Positions 32,266 to 41,036 of a stretch of 64,000 nucleotides of DNA are shown piece after piece. Origin of the DNA: Bryobacteraceae bacterium (GTDB taxonomy: Bacteria; Acidobacteriota; Terriglobia; Bryobacterales; Bryobacteraceae); the NCBI GenBank assembly GCA_025056455.1, contig JANWVY010000001.1, positions 381,757 to 445,756 of the forward strand, given 5' to 3'. The number at the start of each line of letters is the position of its first letter. The stretch's first letter is position 1. Below the pieces are notes generated by a model. It was not told the origin of the DNA, did not search any database, and was given only the letters and a program-made list of their open reading frames with translations. The position numbers and the translations under genes are program-made.

Positions 32266-33441
32266 ATGCGTGTGGTTGCTTTGCTGGCGCTTTTTCGCTT
32301 GGTCCTTCTGTCGGGAGATCTCCACTCGGCCGTGCGGGCGGGGGATCGCAAACAAGTGGAAGCCTTGCTCGCTTCGGGTCAAGCCGTCAACGAGCCGGAT
32401 GCCCTGGGCGGTACAGCCCTGCATGAAGCCTGCTGGGCAGGAGACGTCGAGATGGTGAAGCTGTTGATTCGCTACGGAGCCAATCCCAATGCCAGGCACC
32501 GCGAGGCTGGCAGCACACCTTTGCATTACGCCATCATCACCAATCAGAAAAGCATCGTAGAACTGTTGCTGGCTAGCGGAGCCGATTTCAAGGCAACCGA
32601 CCAGTCCGGCTCCACGCCACTGCACCTGGCGGCGAATCGCGGCTACCTAGAAATCGCCGAGTTGCTGTTAGCCAAGGGCAGCAATCCCAACCAGCTTGAT
32701 GCCTCAAAGGTGTCTCCGCTCGAGGAAGCGGCCTGGAAGGGGCAGACGGACATGGTGAAGTTGTTACTGGCCCGCGGCGCAAAAGCCACTCAGGCGGCGC
32801 TGGAGATGGCCATTCAAAAGGGGCATACAGCGGTAGTGCAGTTGCTGTTTGAGGCGGGCATCACTCTCCAGCCCGCAGCAGCTGCGGAACAATTAGAGAC
32901 GGCAATCCGCTACCGGCAGAAAGAAACCGCCTCGTTGTTGATGCGCCGGGGCGCAAAACTCAAAGCCGAAGCTCTGCACCGGGCGCTCAAGAATGCTGTC
33001 TTACGGGGAGAGACCGAAATGGTGGACCTACTGCTGGCTCAAGATCGCAACCGTCAAGCCGAACTAGCAAACTCGGTCCTGGGCGATGCGGCGCTGAAGG
33101 GCCACCGCGAGGTTGTGGCCCTCTTGCTGGAACGCGGGGCAAACGCTCGCGCCCCGCTGGCCAGCGGTTTGTTCCCGCTCCACGAAGCAGCCCTGGGCGG
33201 CAGCTCGCCAGTTGTTGACTTGCTGCTCAATCAGGGCGCTGATGTGAATGCCGTCGATTCTCAGTCAGGGAATACAGCTTTGCATCTTGCCGCCAGTTAT
33301 GGCCGCCACTCGGTCGTTGTGCTCTTGCTCGAACGCGGCGCTGAAACTCAGCGCAAGAACAAAGCCGGAAAAACACCTTTCGATCTCGCGCAAGAAAACG
33401 AGCAGCGGGAAATTGTCGAGCTGTTCCAGGCCCTCAAGTAA
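32266..33441 (+). CDS. Exported ankyrin-repeat protein
   Basis: 391 residues from the ATG at 32266; the open frame extends upstream to 32173 but overlaps the DinB-like gene. A signal peptide (MRVVALLALFRLVLLSG) is followed by about eleven ankyrin repeats filling the rest of the protein, for example GGTALHEACWAGDVEMVKLL, GSTPLHLAANRGYLEIAELL and GNTALHLAASYGRHSVVVLL. Middle repeats (about 170-260) are degenerate. There is no other domain, so it is a pure protein-binding scaffold, probably periplasmic or secreted. It ends 9 bp before the convergent hydroxylase gene. Confidence 0.85.
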   Translation: MRVVALLALFRLVLLSGDLHSAVRAGDRKQVEALLASGQAVNEPDALGGTALHEACWAGDVEMVKLLIRYGANPNARHREAGSTPLHYAIITNQKSIVELLLASGADFKATDQSGSTPLHLAANRGYLEIAELLLAKGSNPNQLDASKVSPLEEAAWKGQTDMVKLLLARGAKATQAALEMAIQKGHTAVVQLLFEAGITLQPAAAAEQLETAIRYRQKETASLLMRRGAKLKAEALHRALKNAVLRGETEMVDLLLAQDRNRQAELANSVLGDAALKGHREVVALLLERGANARAPLASGLFPLHEAALGGSSPVVDLLLNQGADVNAVDSQSGNTALHLAASYGRHSVVVLLLERGAETQRKNKAGKTPFDLAQENEQREIVELFQALK

Positions 33442-33450
33442 AACCGAGCG

Positions 33451-34380
33451 TTAATTCTCAAACATGCGGCGCAATCCAAGCCACTGTTGCGCCCAAAATC
33501 CCTCACCGTAATCGCGCCCGCGGAGCTGATCGGCAATGCCCGTGGGCCGGTAGGTGGGGTCGAAGTTCGCCGTTCCGAAGATCACGTCCCAGAAAGCGAA
33601 GACCTGCGCAAAGTTGCTTCCGTAGCGGCCCTGATCCATGGCGTGATGCGTGCGATGAAAGCGGGGGCTGACGAGAATCCGGTCACCGAGAGGTCCGAAA
33701 CTCAACCGCACGTTGGCATGCGAGAGAGCTTCTAAAGCGCCGCTCACCAACGTCACGGTGAGAAATTGTACAGGTGGTACGCCAAGAGCCAGTCCGATAA
33801 CGGCCCGGAACAAGGCTGAGATCATTTGGTCAAGCAGGTGCTCGCGATCATCGGTCCAAAACGTCATCTGGCGCTGGCTGTGGTGCACGGCGTGAAGCGC
33901 CCACCAAATTCGGAAGCGGTGCTGCCAGCGGTGCCGCCAGTAATCTGCAAAGTCTAAGATCAGCAGGTAGAGTAAGGCGCTTACGACTGGCGCTGTTTGC
34001 AAAGGGGGCACCAGATCTTCGAGATTCGGCGGGATCACTCCTGCGAGGCGCAAGTTCGCGTTGACCCAGTCCACCGCCGGCGTCAGAATGAAAAAAAAGA
34101 AGAGGGGAAACACGCCTAGTTTTGCCAGCAGCGCATAGACAAAGTCGCGATTGGCTGCTTTGCGATCCGCCCAAGGCTCGGCCGGGGCAATCTGTTCGAG
34201 GGGGCGGAAGAGAGCCCACAAAATAACGAGTTCAAGGGCACCGATGAGAAACAGCTCCGTGCCCTCAAACGCCTGCTCGGCCCAGGCCATGAGGCCCGCC
34301 CGGTAGAGCACGGGCTGTACCAAGGTTTCAAACACCCAGGCATGGAGCGCGGCAAAGCTGGAACTCAGAAACTCCCACAT
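33451..34380 (-). CDS. Sterol desaturase / fatty-acid hydroxylase family membrane enzyme
   Basis: Integral membrane di-iron oxygenase of 309 residues. The His-box pattern is complete: HRWQH (H-x3-H), HAVHHS (H-x2-H-H) and HRTHH (H-x2-H-H), with additional His residues in between (DREHLLDQ, LSHANVRL). About four membrane segments are visible, for example FLIGALELVILWALF and FFFFILTPAV. Family members hydroxylate or desaturate lipids, sterols or carotenoids; the substrate here is unknown. It is the last gene of a four-gene minus-strand run and follows the polysaccharide deacetylase by 15 bp. Confidence 0.87.
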   Translation of the reverse strand: MWEFLSSSFAALHAWVFETLVQPVLYRAGLMAWAEQAFEGTELFLIGALELVILWALFRPLEQIAPAEPWADRKAANRDFVYALLAKLGVFPLFFFFILTPAVDWVNANLRLAGVIPPNLEDLVPPLQTAPVVSALLYLLILDFADYWRHRWQHRFRIWWALHAVHHSQRQMTFWTDDREHLLDQMISALFRAVIGLALGVPPVQFLTVTLVSGALEALSHANVRLSFGPLGDRILVSPRFHRTHHAMDQGRYGSNFAQVFAFWDVIFGTANFDPTYRPTGIADQLRGRDYGEGFWAQQWLGLRRMFEN

Positions 34381-34395
34381 CGATTCGGTCCTTTT

Positions 34396-35145
34396 CTATT
34401 TTCGCCGTTCTGCTAGCGTGGCAAAGCAAAAACCTTTTTTCTTAAGGCCTGCTAGCAGCGGATCGAGTACTGGCCAGAAGGGTTCTTTGCGCGAGCGGAT
34501 GCCGAGATGCATCATCAGAATATCTCCGTCACGCAGATTGGCAAGCGCGCGAGCGAGCAACTTCTCGTTGGGATACGTCTCGCTTGGCAGCTCATCTCCC
34601 AGAAAACCAGCTGGGCTCCAGCCAACATGCTCATAACCACAGGCGCGGGCAAACGCTAGCGACAGTGGTGTGTGCCTTCCTCCGGGCGCGCGCCAGATGG
34701 GATCCATTTTGCGACCTGTCAGCATCTGAAAGCGTTCATCCGGCCGTTTGATTTCGTCACACAGCTGCTCCTGAGTAAGCTGCTGGCGCTGCCCGTTAGG
34801 CCCCCGGTAAGTGACCCTGCGGTCAGGCCTGTCCGGCCCTAAATACCAGTGTCGCCAGGTGTGCGAGCCAAAGGCATGGCCATCGCGCACCAAGCCCTGA
34901 TAGAAAGTCTTCCAGCTGTCATCGAGCGCATGGTCGCCGCGCCAGGTTCTCTCATTCGAGAGAAAAAACGTGGCTCGCACGCCGTGTTTGCGGAGGATGG
35001 CTGCGATTTCCTCGGCAGGCTTCATGCTACCCGTGTCAATCGTCAGATACAACGTACCGCGGCAGCTCTCTACACCCTCGAGGCTCCGCGCTAGCCAGCC
35101 AAGCGAGAACGCAAGAAGCCAAAGAAAACTAGCGCCGCGGTGCAT
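34396..35145 (-). CDS. Exported polysaccharide deacetylase-like protein (NodB fold)
   Basis: 249 residues from the ATG at 35145, with a signal peptide (FLWLLAFSLGWLARSLEG). NodB-fold motifs: LYLTIDTGSM in place of TFDDG, so the first Asp remains but the second is Thr; SHTWRHW supplies the two metal His residues; RAPGGRHTP; and the last block ILMMHLGIRSR with a His. Metal binding may still work but with an altered site. Members remove acetyl groups from peptidoglycan or other N-acetyl glycans. The 5' end overlaps the 3' end of the beta-propeller gene by 17 bp, so expression is coupled. Confidence 0.8.
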   Translation of the reverse strand: MHRGASFLWLLAFSLGWLARSLEGVESCRGTLYLTIDTGSMKPAEEIAAILRKHGVRATFFLSNERTWRGDHALDDSWKTFYQGLVRDGHAFGSHTWRHWYLGPDRPDRRVTYRGPNGQRQQLTQEQLCDEIKRPDERFQMLTGRKMDPIWRAPGGRHTPLSLAFARACGYEHVGWSPAGFLGDELPSETYPNEKLLARALANLRDGDILMMHLGIRSRKEPFWPVLDPLLAGLKKKGFCFATLAERRK

Positions 35146-36097
35146 GATCCCGCAAGTAGATCCCGTGAGGAGATTTGCCAACAGGGATCTGTTTCACAAT
35201 CTTTTTGGAGGCCAAGTCGACGACGGTCACTTTGCGGATCCATCGCGAGGTCATCCACAGCTGTTTACCGTCGGCCGTAACATCCATGCAGTCCGGACCA
35301 CCCGGTCCGGGCAGCTCATCTACAACCGTGAGCGTCTGCTGGTCGATTTTTGAGATCTTGTTCGCCGTGCGGTTGGAGAGAAACACATGGCGGCCATCGC
35401 CTGCGGGGATAAAATTGTGGGCCCCTGCTCCAGTCACGATCTTTTTGACACGTTTGCGGGCGCGCCAGTCGATCACCTCGACGTAGTCCTCACCCAGAAT
35501 ACCGATCAATAAATACTTGTTATCAGGCGTCATCCAGATGCCTGAGGGCTGTTTGCCGATGGGAACTGTCCACGCCAGCTCCTGCCTGGCGAGATCAATC
35601 GCCCCCAGCTGGTTGGTGTCTTGCAGCGTCACGAAAACGTATTTCGATTCCTGATCAAAGATCAAATGGCTTGGCGCCTTGGGTGTTGCAATGCGCTTGA
35701 GAAGCTTGAAATCGGACCCCGAATACGAATAGATGTCGCAACGGTCCAAGCGCAAGGACGCTGTGACGAAGTACTTTTTGTCTGGGCTAAATCCAATTTG
35801 ATACGGATCGCTGATGCGGGCGAGACGCCGTTTGATGTCTCCCGTCGCTGGGTCAAGAAAGACCAAATCGTTGGAGACGGCGTTAGCCACAATGAGAAAG
35901 GCATCGTCGGGAGTGGACATGAGATGATGGGGTTCTTTGCCCACACGAAAAGTTCGAGTGACAGCTCCTAATTTGGTGTCGATAATCGATACGGTCTCAT
36001 CGCCCGAGTTGAGGACGATGGCAATGCGCGCCTGGCTCGAATCGAACGGGAATCCGAAGCAGAACGCAACCACAAGAGATTTCCACGGCCACGACAT
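35129..36097 (-). CDS. Exported YVTN-type beta-propeller protein
   Basis: 322 residues from the ATG at 36097 (GGAAAG 8 bp upstream). Signal peptide SLVVAFCFGFPFDSSQA. The chain holds about seven blades with the pattern of surface-layer/nitrite-reductase-like propellers: VLNSGDETVSIIDTKLG, TPDDAFLIVANAVSND, SPDKKYFVTASLRLDR and TADGKQLWMTSRW. No heme motif is present. Such proteins act as binding or scaffold domains outside the cytoplasm. The gene overlaps the polysaccharide deacetylase gene downstream and follows the coiled-coil membrane protein gene on the same strand. Confidence 0.82.
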   Translation of the reverse strand: MSWPWKSLVVAFCFGFPFDSSQARIAIVLNSGDETVSIIDTKLGAVTRTFRVGKEPHHLMSTPDDAFLIVANAVSNDLVFLDPATGDIKRRLARISDPYQIGFSPDKKYFVTASLRLDRCDIYSYSGSDFKLLKRIATPKAPSHLIFDQESKYVFVTLQDTNQLGAIDLARQELAWTVPIGKQPSGIWMTPDNKYLLIGILGEDYVEVIDWRARKRVKKIVTGAGAHNFIPAGDGRHVFLSNRTANKISKIDQQTLTVVDELPGPGGPDCMDVTADGKQLWMTSRWIRKVTVVDLASKKIVKQIPVGKSPHGIYLRDHAPRR

Positions 36098-36192
36098 GGG
36101 TTTTACTTTCCAGAATCGCACTGTGGGAGTTGACGCTCAAGCCAGACACTGGGCTGCCCCGTCCCTGCCGCCCGGTCGGGCCCGTTCGAGCT

Positions 36193-37116
36193 TCATTTCA
36201 GCTTGGCGCTATCTTTCAGCTTCGGCGCGGCCAGATAGCCAACCACCAGATCTTTTCGGATCTCGTTGACCACAATTTCATATGGGATGTGAGATCGCGA
36301 GCGGTAAAACTGTACAGGCTCATTGAGGCCACGATCTTTCTTCTCCACTTTCAGATCGTTGGAGACCACTTCAATCGTATAGCGGTTGCGCTTGGGATCG
36401 GCTTTTTTCAGCAACACCGAAACTTCCCCGATGCGCTGGGGGAGTTTTGTTTTGGGCAATTCGAACTCGACATACTCCCTTTCACCAAGCGCCTTGAGAG
36501 CCGCCAGCTCGCGGCTATTGGTGGCGATTAACCCGCTCTGCACACCCAGATCCCCTCGGACGGACCGCATCTCCGAAAGAATTCGCTCGAGATCCGATTT
36601 CGCGCCGGCAACCTCTTTTTTCACCGAAGCCACTTCTGCGGCTACCCCGCTCAGCTGGCTGCTGGTTTGAGTAGCTGTTTGTTTGACGTCGCCAATTTGC
36701 GCTGAGAGCTGCTGTTGAAGGTTTAGGCTAGTTTGCTCGAACTGCTTGCTAGCGTTGTGAAGCAGAGCCAGCTGTTGATCGGCAACTTTCTTAGCGAGGG
36801 ACTCGGAGTAGCGGCGGGCGTGCGCCGCGGCCCGTGCTGCCGCTTGTTGCGATTCGGCCTCAACTGCCTCCACCAGTTTGCGCATTTCGGCGACGGCTTG
36901 TTCCCGCTCCGATTTCGCCTGCTTGTTTTCGTTGCGCAAGGCTGTGAGTTCTTCTCGAGTAGAGGTTTGCAGGGCAACGAGACGCCGCTCGAGGTCGTGC
37001 GTCTTCATCGCAAAATAAATCATGGCACCGAACAGCAACAGCAAGGCCGCCGCCTGAACGAGCGCTTGCTTGGCTGCCCAAGAATTGCCCTCGGTTGAAG
37101 GTTGGTGGTTAAACAT
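36193..37116 (-). CDS. Single-pass membrane protein with long periplasmic coiled coil
   Basis: 307 residues, no family recognised. The ATG at 37116 has GAGAGG 7 bp upstream; an in-frame ATG at 37143 has no such site. One membrane helix (ALVQAAALLLLFGAMIYFAM, about 17-37) is followed by about 180 residues of heptad-rich coiled coil (LERRLVALQTSTREELTAL and onward), then a C-terminal globular beta-rich segment (EYVEFELPKTKLPQRIGEV, then KRNRYTIEVVSNDL). The layout resembles envelope-spanning or division-linked proteins, but the role is unknown. First gene of the minus-strand run through 33451. Confidence 0.72.
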   Translation of the reverse strand: MFNHQPSTEGNSWAAKQALVQAAALLLLFGAMIYFAMKTHDLERRLVALQTSTREELTALRNENKQAKSEREQAVAEMRKLVEAVEAESQQAAARAAAHARRYSESLAKKVADQQLALLHNASKQFEQTSLNLQQQLSAQIGDVKQTATQTSSQLSGVAAEVASVKKEVAGAKSDLERILSEMRSVRGDLGVQSGLIATNSRELAALKALGEREYVEFELPKTKLPQRIGEVSVLLKKADPKRNRYTIEVVSNDLKVEKKDRGLNEPVQFYRSRSHIPYEIVVNEIRKDLVVGYLAAPKLKDSAKLK

Positions 37117-37266
37117 GTGCGAACCTCTCAGAAAGTTGGACAAGATGCTTTAGGCCGCTCGCTGCTCCAGGCGCCTGACTGACCGGCATCTCACCTCTTG
37201 TCGATAGTGTGGCTTGCCGCCCGGCTGCCGGTCAAACCACTTCGATGAAGAATTTTTCATCGGAAT

Positions 37267-39258
37267 ATGATAAGGTTAGGCTGGGTTATGGCGCTGGGCT
37301 CGCGGGGTCAAATCAGGATTCTTTGCTCCTGGCTCGGGGTATCCATTGGCCTGGCGGCACCCTCTTCAGAAGAATTCTCACGCTGGAAGATCTTCCTGCA
37401 GCAATACTGCGAAAAGTGTCACTCTGCGAAGGCGACCGCTGGGGGCTTCCAGCTCGAGCAGCTGGCAAGCCTCGAAAGCTTCGGGCAGCAGGCAGCGGCT
37501 TGGAATAAGGCGGCGCGGCGAGTACGCCAGGGTGAAATGCCGCCGAAGGGAGCTCCCGCACCCAGTCTGGACCAGCGCGAGCAATTTGCCCGCTGGGTCG
37601 AAGATTCGCTCCGCCAAAAAGCTTGCGAAGCGGGAATTGCGCCAGGGCCCGCCGTCACGCGACGCCTCAACCGCGAGGAGCTTACTGCCACGCTGCGCGA
37701 TCTTTTGGACATCCATCTGGAAATCGGCGGCGTGCTGCCTGCCGAAGGTGCGGGCGGAGAGGGTTTTGATAATGCAGCCGAGACCTTGTTTCTTTCGCCC
37801 TTGCACGCCGAAAAATACCTCGAGATTGCGAAGTTTGCCACCGACTTTGCACAAAAGGAATACAAATCGCGGTTGAAGATTTTCGTTGCCTTACCAGGAC
37901 CCGGTCAGACCGAGACGCAAGCTGCGCGTGCCATCCTTTCACAGATTCTTCCACAGGCCTTCCGACGTCCCATCGACTCGTCTACGCTGCGCGAGTATTT
38001 CGACTTGTTTCAAGCGGCGCGAAAGCAAGGCCAGCCATTTGAAAACGCTATTTTCTTCGCCCTGCGGGCTGCCTTGGTCTCGCCCCGTTTTCTGTTTCGC
38101 ATCGAACCTCCGCAGTACGGTTCCGGGCCGCAACCTTTGGACGGGTACACGCTTGCCAGCCGGATTTCTTATTTTCTGTGGGGCAGCATGCCCGATGAAT
38201 TCTTGTTCGACGTGGCGGCCTCCGGTAAATTGCACGAGCCGGCAGTCTTAAAAGAGATCGTTGGGCGGATGCTCCGCCATGACCGCTCCTTGAATTTTGC
38301 GCAGCGTTTTGTCGAACAGTGGCTGCGGACACGGGATTTGGAGCGCGACAAAGCGCCTGACGCAAAGCTTTTCCCTCAATACGCCGTTGACGAAGAACTC
38401 CGCTCGGATATTCGCAATCAACCCGTACTGTTTTTCCGCGAATTGCTGGTTCGCGACCTGTCGCTGTTGAACCTCATTGAGTCCTCTCAGACGATTGCAA
38501 CCAGCAACCTGGCCAAGCATTACAACGTGAACTTCCCGATTGATAAAAGCCGTTCCAAGCAGCCGCAGTGGGTGGATGTGCCGGAAGGAAGTCACCGCGG
38601 CGGACTGCTCGGCATGGCGGCCTGCTTGATCGTTTCCTCATATCCCTACCGCACCAGTCCCGTCTTGCGCGGCGCCTGGATCCTAGATTCGATTTTGGGA
38701 ACCCCACCGCCGCCGCCTCCGGAAAATGTTCCGCCGCTCGAGGAGGCCAAGCCAGGTGCCGCCTTCAAATCCGTGCGAGAACGGCTTTTTGAGCACCGTC
38801 GCAACGCCGCCTGTGCGAGTTGTCACAGCCGCATTGACGGCCTCGGCTTTGCACTGGAAAACTTTGACGCCGTGGGCCGCTGGCGCGAAGAAGAGGGCGG
38901 CAGGCCGGTGGACGCTTCAGGCGAACTTCCCGACGGAACACCGTTACGCGGGCCGGCTGGTCTCAAAGCGGCGTTGATCGAGCGCAAGGACCAGTTCTTA
39001 CGCAATCTGACAGCGAAGATGTTAGGCTATGCGCTAGGCCGCAGCTTGACGTGGAAGGATGCCTGCGCCGTCGATGAGATCGTGACCCAGGTGAAGGCAG
39101 AGAACTATCGCGCCCGAGGGCTTGTGGAAGCAATCGTTATGAGCATTCCGTTTCGCTTTCAGGCGCCGACTGGAGGAGCGATCCCAGCGCCAGCCCCAAG
39201 CCGGGCCGGGCGCCTCGCAAAAACAACAGTTGTTGACAAAGAGGAACGCCAACCATGA
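37267..39258 (+). CDS. DUF1592-type multidomain protein with two cytochrome c heme motifs
   Basis: 663 residues, exported. Order of recognisable blocks: N-terminal signal region, first CxxCH (CEKCH, about residue 49), RQGEMPPKG, DUF1587 (RRLNREELTATLRDLL, about 132), DUF1595 (LPQAFRRPIDSSTLREYF), DUF1592 (GYTLASRISYFLWGSMPD), DUF1588 (HRGGLLGMAACLIVSSYP), then DUF1585 with the second CxxCH (CASCH) in a segment DGLGFALENFDAVGRWR. This set is typical of planctomycetes and Solibacter-like acidobacteria; its biochemical role is not known. The two heme motifs suggest electron transfer. An in-frame ATG at 37288 is an alternative start. It overlaps the DUF1552 gene (ATGA). Confidence 0.88.
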   Translation: MIRLGWVMALGSRGQIRILCSWLGVSIGLAAPSSEEFSRWKIFLQQYCEKCHSAKATAGGFQLEQLASLESFGQQAAAWNKAARRVRQGEMPPKGAPAPSLDQREQFARWVEDSLRQKACEAGIAPGPAVTRRLNREELTATLRDLLDIHLEIGGVLPAEGAGGEGFDNAAETLFLSPLHAEKYLEIAKFATDFAQKEYKSRLKIFVALPGPGQTETQAARAILSQILPQAFRRPIDSSTLREYFDLFQAARKQGQPFENAIFFALRAALVSPRFLFRIEPPQYGSGPQPLDGYTLASRISYFLWGSMPDEFLFDVAASGKLHEPAVLKEIVGRMLRHDRSLNFAQRFVEQWLRTRDLERDKAPDAKLFPQYAVDEELRSDIRNQPVLFFRELLVRDLSLLNLIESSQTIATSNLAKHYNVNFPIDKSRSKQPQWVDVPEGSHRGGLLGMAACLIVSSYPYRTSPVLRGAWILDSILGTPPPPPPENVPPLEEAKPGAAFKSVRERLFEHRRNAACASCHSRIDGLGFALENFDAVGRWREEEGGRPVDASGELPDGTPLRGPAGLKAALIERKDQFLRNLTAKMLGYALGRSLTWKDACAVDEIVTQVKAENYRARGLVEAIVMSIPFRFQAPTGGAIPAPAPSRAGRLAKTTVVDKEERQP

Positions 39259-40601
39259 CGCTGCTATCTCGTAAAAGACTTTCCCGGAGAGCGATGCTGC
39301 GCGGTGCAGGCGTGGCGCTGGGATTGCCCTGGCTGGAGGCCATGGCCGCACCAGGTTCGAAGCAGCCCAAACCGCCAGTGCGTTTCGCAGTGCTTTATTT
39401 GCCTAATGGCGTCAACGTGCCCGCCTGGACCCCAAAAGGCAGAGGCCGTGACTTTGAATTGTCTCCCTCGCTTGCGCCCTTGGAGGACTTGAAGTCTCAG
39501 ATCGCCGTCTTCAGTAATCTCTGGAATGCGAATTCCAAGGGCGGCGATGGCCATTATGTAAAAGAGGCCGCCATTCTCACTTGCGCCACCATCCGCAAGA
39601 CACAAGGGGCGGATCTGGCCAACGGCGTCTCTGTCGATCAGCTAGCAGCGCAGCGCCGGGGCGGAGAGACTCCCCTTCCATCACTCGAGCTTGGCGTGGC
39701 GCCCGTGGCTGTTGGCGTGGACGCCGTCGTCGGTTACACCCGCGTCTATGGATCGCACATCGCTTGGCGCAACGCCACCACTCCGCTTGCCCGGGAAATC
39801 AACCCGCGCTCGGTTTATGAACGTTTATTCCGTGCGGCAAGCGCACCGCACTCCAACACGTCGAAACTCGACGGGCTTTTGCTGGACCGCGTGCTAGCCG
39901 ACGCCAAAAAGATGCGCTCGCAGCTGGCCTCTGCCGATCAGCTCCGCTTGGACGAGTATCTTTCCGTCATGCGCGGCGTGGAACAACGGCTCGAGCGCGT
40001 TTCGCCGCCCGCGCGGCGCAACTGGAAACCGCGCGCCCGGCTCGATCCCAAAGCAGCGCCCACCGAGCGCCCTCAGGATCATGCCGAACACGTGCAGTTG
40101 ATGCTCGACATGATGGCCCTGGCTTTTCAGACGGACACCACACGCATCGCGACCTTTATGTTCGGCAACGCGGTGAGCAACGTCAGCTTCCGTTTTCTTG
40201 AGGGCGTCAGCGCCGGCCATCATGACGTCTCGCATCATCAGAATGATGCCGACAAATTGAGGCAGTATGAGATCATCACGCGCTGGCACGTCGCCCAGTT
40301 CGCCGGTCTGCTGAGGAAACTCCGTTCGATGAGAGAAGGCGAATCGACTGTGCTCGACAGCTCGATGGTGTTGTTTGCCTCGGCCCTGAGCGATGGCAAT
40401 AAGCATGACCCGCACAACTTGCCCGTTGTGGTTGGCGGAGGTGGAGGTGGTCGTCTCGAGACGGGACAATACCTTGCCTACCCGGAGGATACGCCTCTGG
40501 CCAATCTCTATGTGTGCTTGCTCGATGCCTTCGGTGCTCCGGTGGAACGCTTTGCTGATAGCACAGGGCCTCTGCCAGGTTTCTTGAAGGATCCCGCTTG
40601 A
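39255..40601 (+). CDS. DUF1552 family exported protein
   Basis: 448 residues. It begins with a Tat signal (LSRRAMLRGAGVALGLPWLE), so it is exported folded. The remainder fits DUF1552: RFAVLYLPNGVNVPAWTPKG, SLAPLEDLKSQIAVFSNLWN, GGDGHYVKEAAILTC, a long central helix region, and SSMVLFASALSDGNKHDPHN near the end, where His and Asp residues could bind metal. The family is nearly always encoded next to a DUF1592 protein, as here, suggesting that the two form a complex or pathway. No function is established. It shares ATGA overlaps with both neighbours. Confidence 0.9.
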   Translation: MTLLSRKRLSRRAMLRGAGVALGLPWLEAMAAPGSKQPKPPVRFAVLYLPNGVNVPAWTPKGRGRDFELSPSLAPLEDLKSQIAVFSNLWNANSKGGDGHYVKEAAILTCATIRKTQGADLANGVSVDQLAAQRRGGETPLPSLELGVAPVAVGVDAVVGYTRVYGSHIAWRNATTPLAREINPRSVYERLFRAASAPHSNTSKLDGLLLDRVLADAKKMRSQLASADQLRLDEYLSVMRGVEQRLERVSPPARRNWKPRARLDPKAAPTERPQDHAEHVQLMLDMMALAFQTDTTRIATFMFGNAVSNVSFRFLEGVSAGHHDVSHHQNDADKLRQYEIITRWHVAQFAGLLRKLRSMREGESTVLDSSMVLFASALSDGNKHDPHNLPVVVGGGGGGRLETGQYLAYPEDTPLANLYVCLLDAFGAPVERFADSTGPLPGFLKDPA

Positions 40602-41017
40602 TGCGCGCAGTTTTTATCCTTGCCTTTGGTCTGCTGCGCGAGCCTGTCGAGGGAGCCGACCTATCCGGCATCTGGACCGGTCAGATAGCCACTCGAAACA
40701 ACGAAAAAGTGGACATCGCTTTTCAGTTCCAACAACACGGAGATCGCCTGCAAGGGAAGCTGTATGGCGATTATCGAAGTTCTCCCATTGTGGAAGGAAA
40801 GGTCGAGGGCGACCGCGTGACTTTCGTTGTCATCGTGCACGAGCAGGCAGGAAACCAGATCAACGAGACGCGGCTTCGCTTCACCGGCGCACTGAAGAAT
40901 GGCGAACTGGAACTAGTACGGGAGCGCGAGCAATCCACCAATGCTGGAAATCGCGGTGCGGCACAATCGCGATCTAGTTCAGCGCCTGTGAGCTTTCGCC
41001 TCAAAAAGCTGATCTGA
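40601..41017 (+). CDS. Small exported lipocalin-like beta protein
   Basis: 138 residues. The ATG at 40601 shares its A with the stop codon of the DUF1552 gene. A signal-like N-terminus (MRAVFILAFGLLREPVEGA) is followed by LSGIWTGQIATRN and alternating strands (QFQQHGDRLQGKLYGDYRSS, GALKNGELELVRER), as in small calycin-like proteins. No family is certain. It closes the DUF1592-DUF1552 operon and may bind a ligand of that system (inference). The S9 peptidase gene follows 19 bp later. Confidence 0.7.
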   Translation: MRAVFILAFGLLREPVEGADLSGIWTGQIATRNNEKVDIAFQFQQHGDRLQGKLYGDYRSSPIVEGKVEGDRVTFVVIVHEQAGNQINETRLRFTGALKNGELELVREREQSTNAGNRGAAQSRSSSAPVSFRLKKLI

Positions 41018-41036
41018 GCGCGCTACACTGCGAAAC

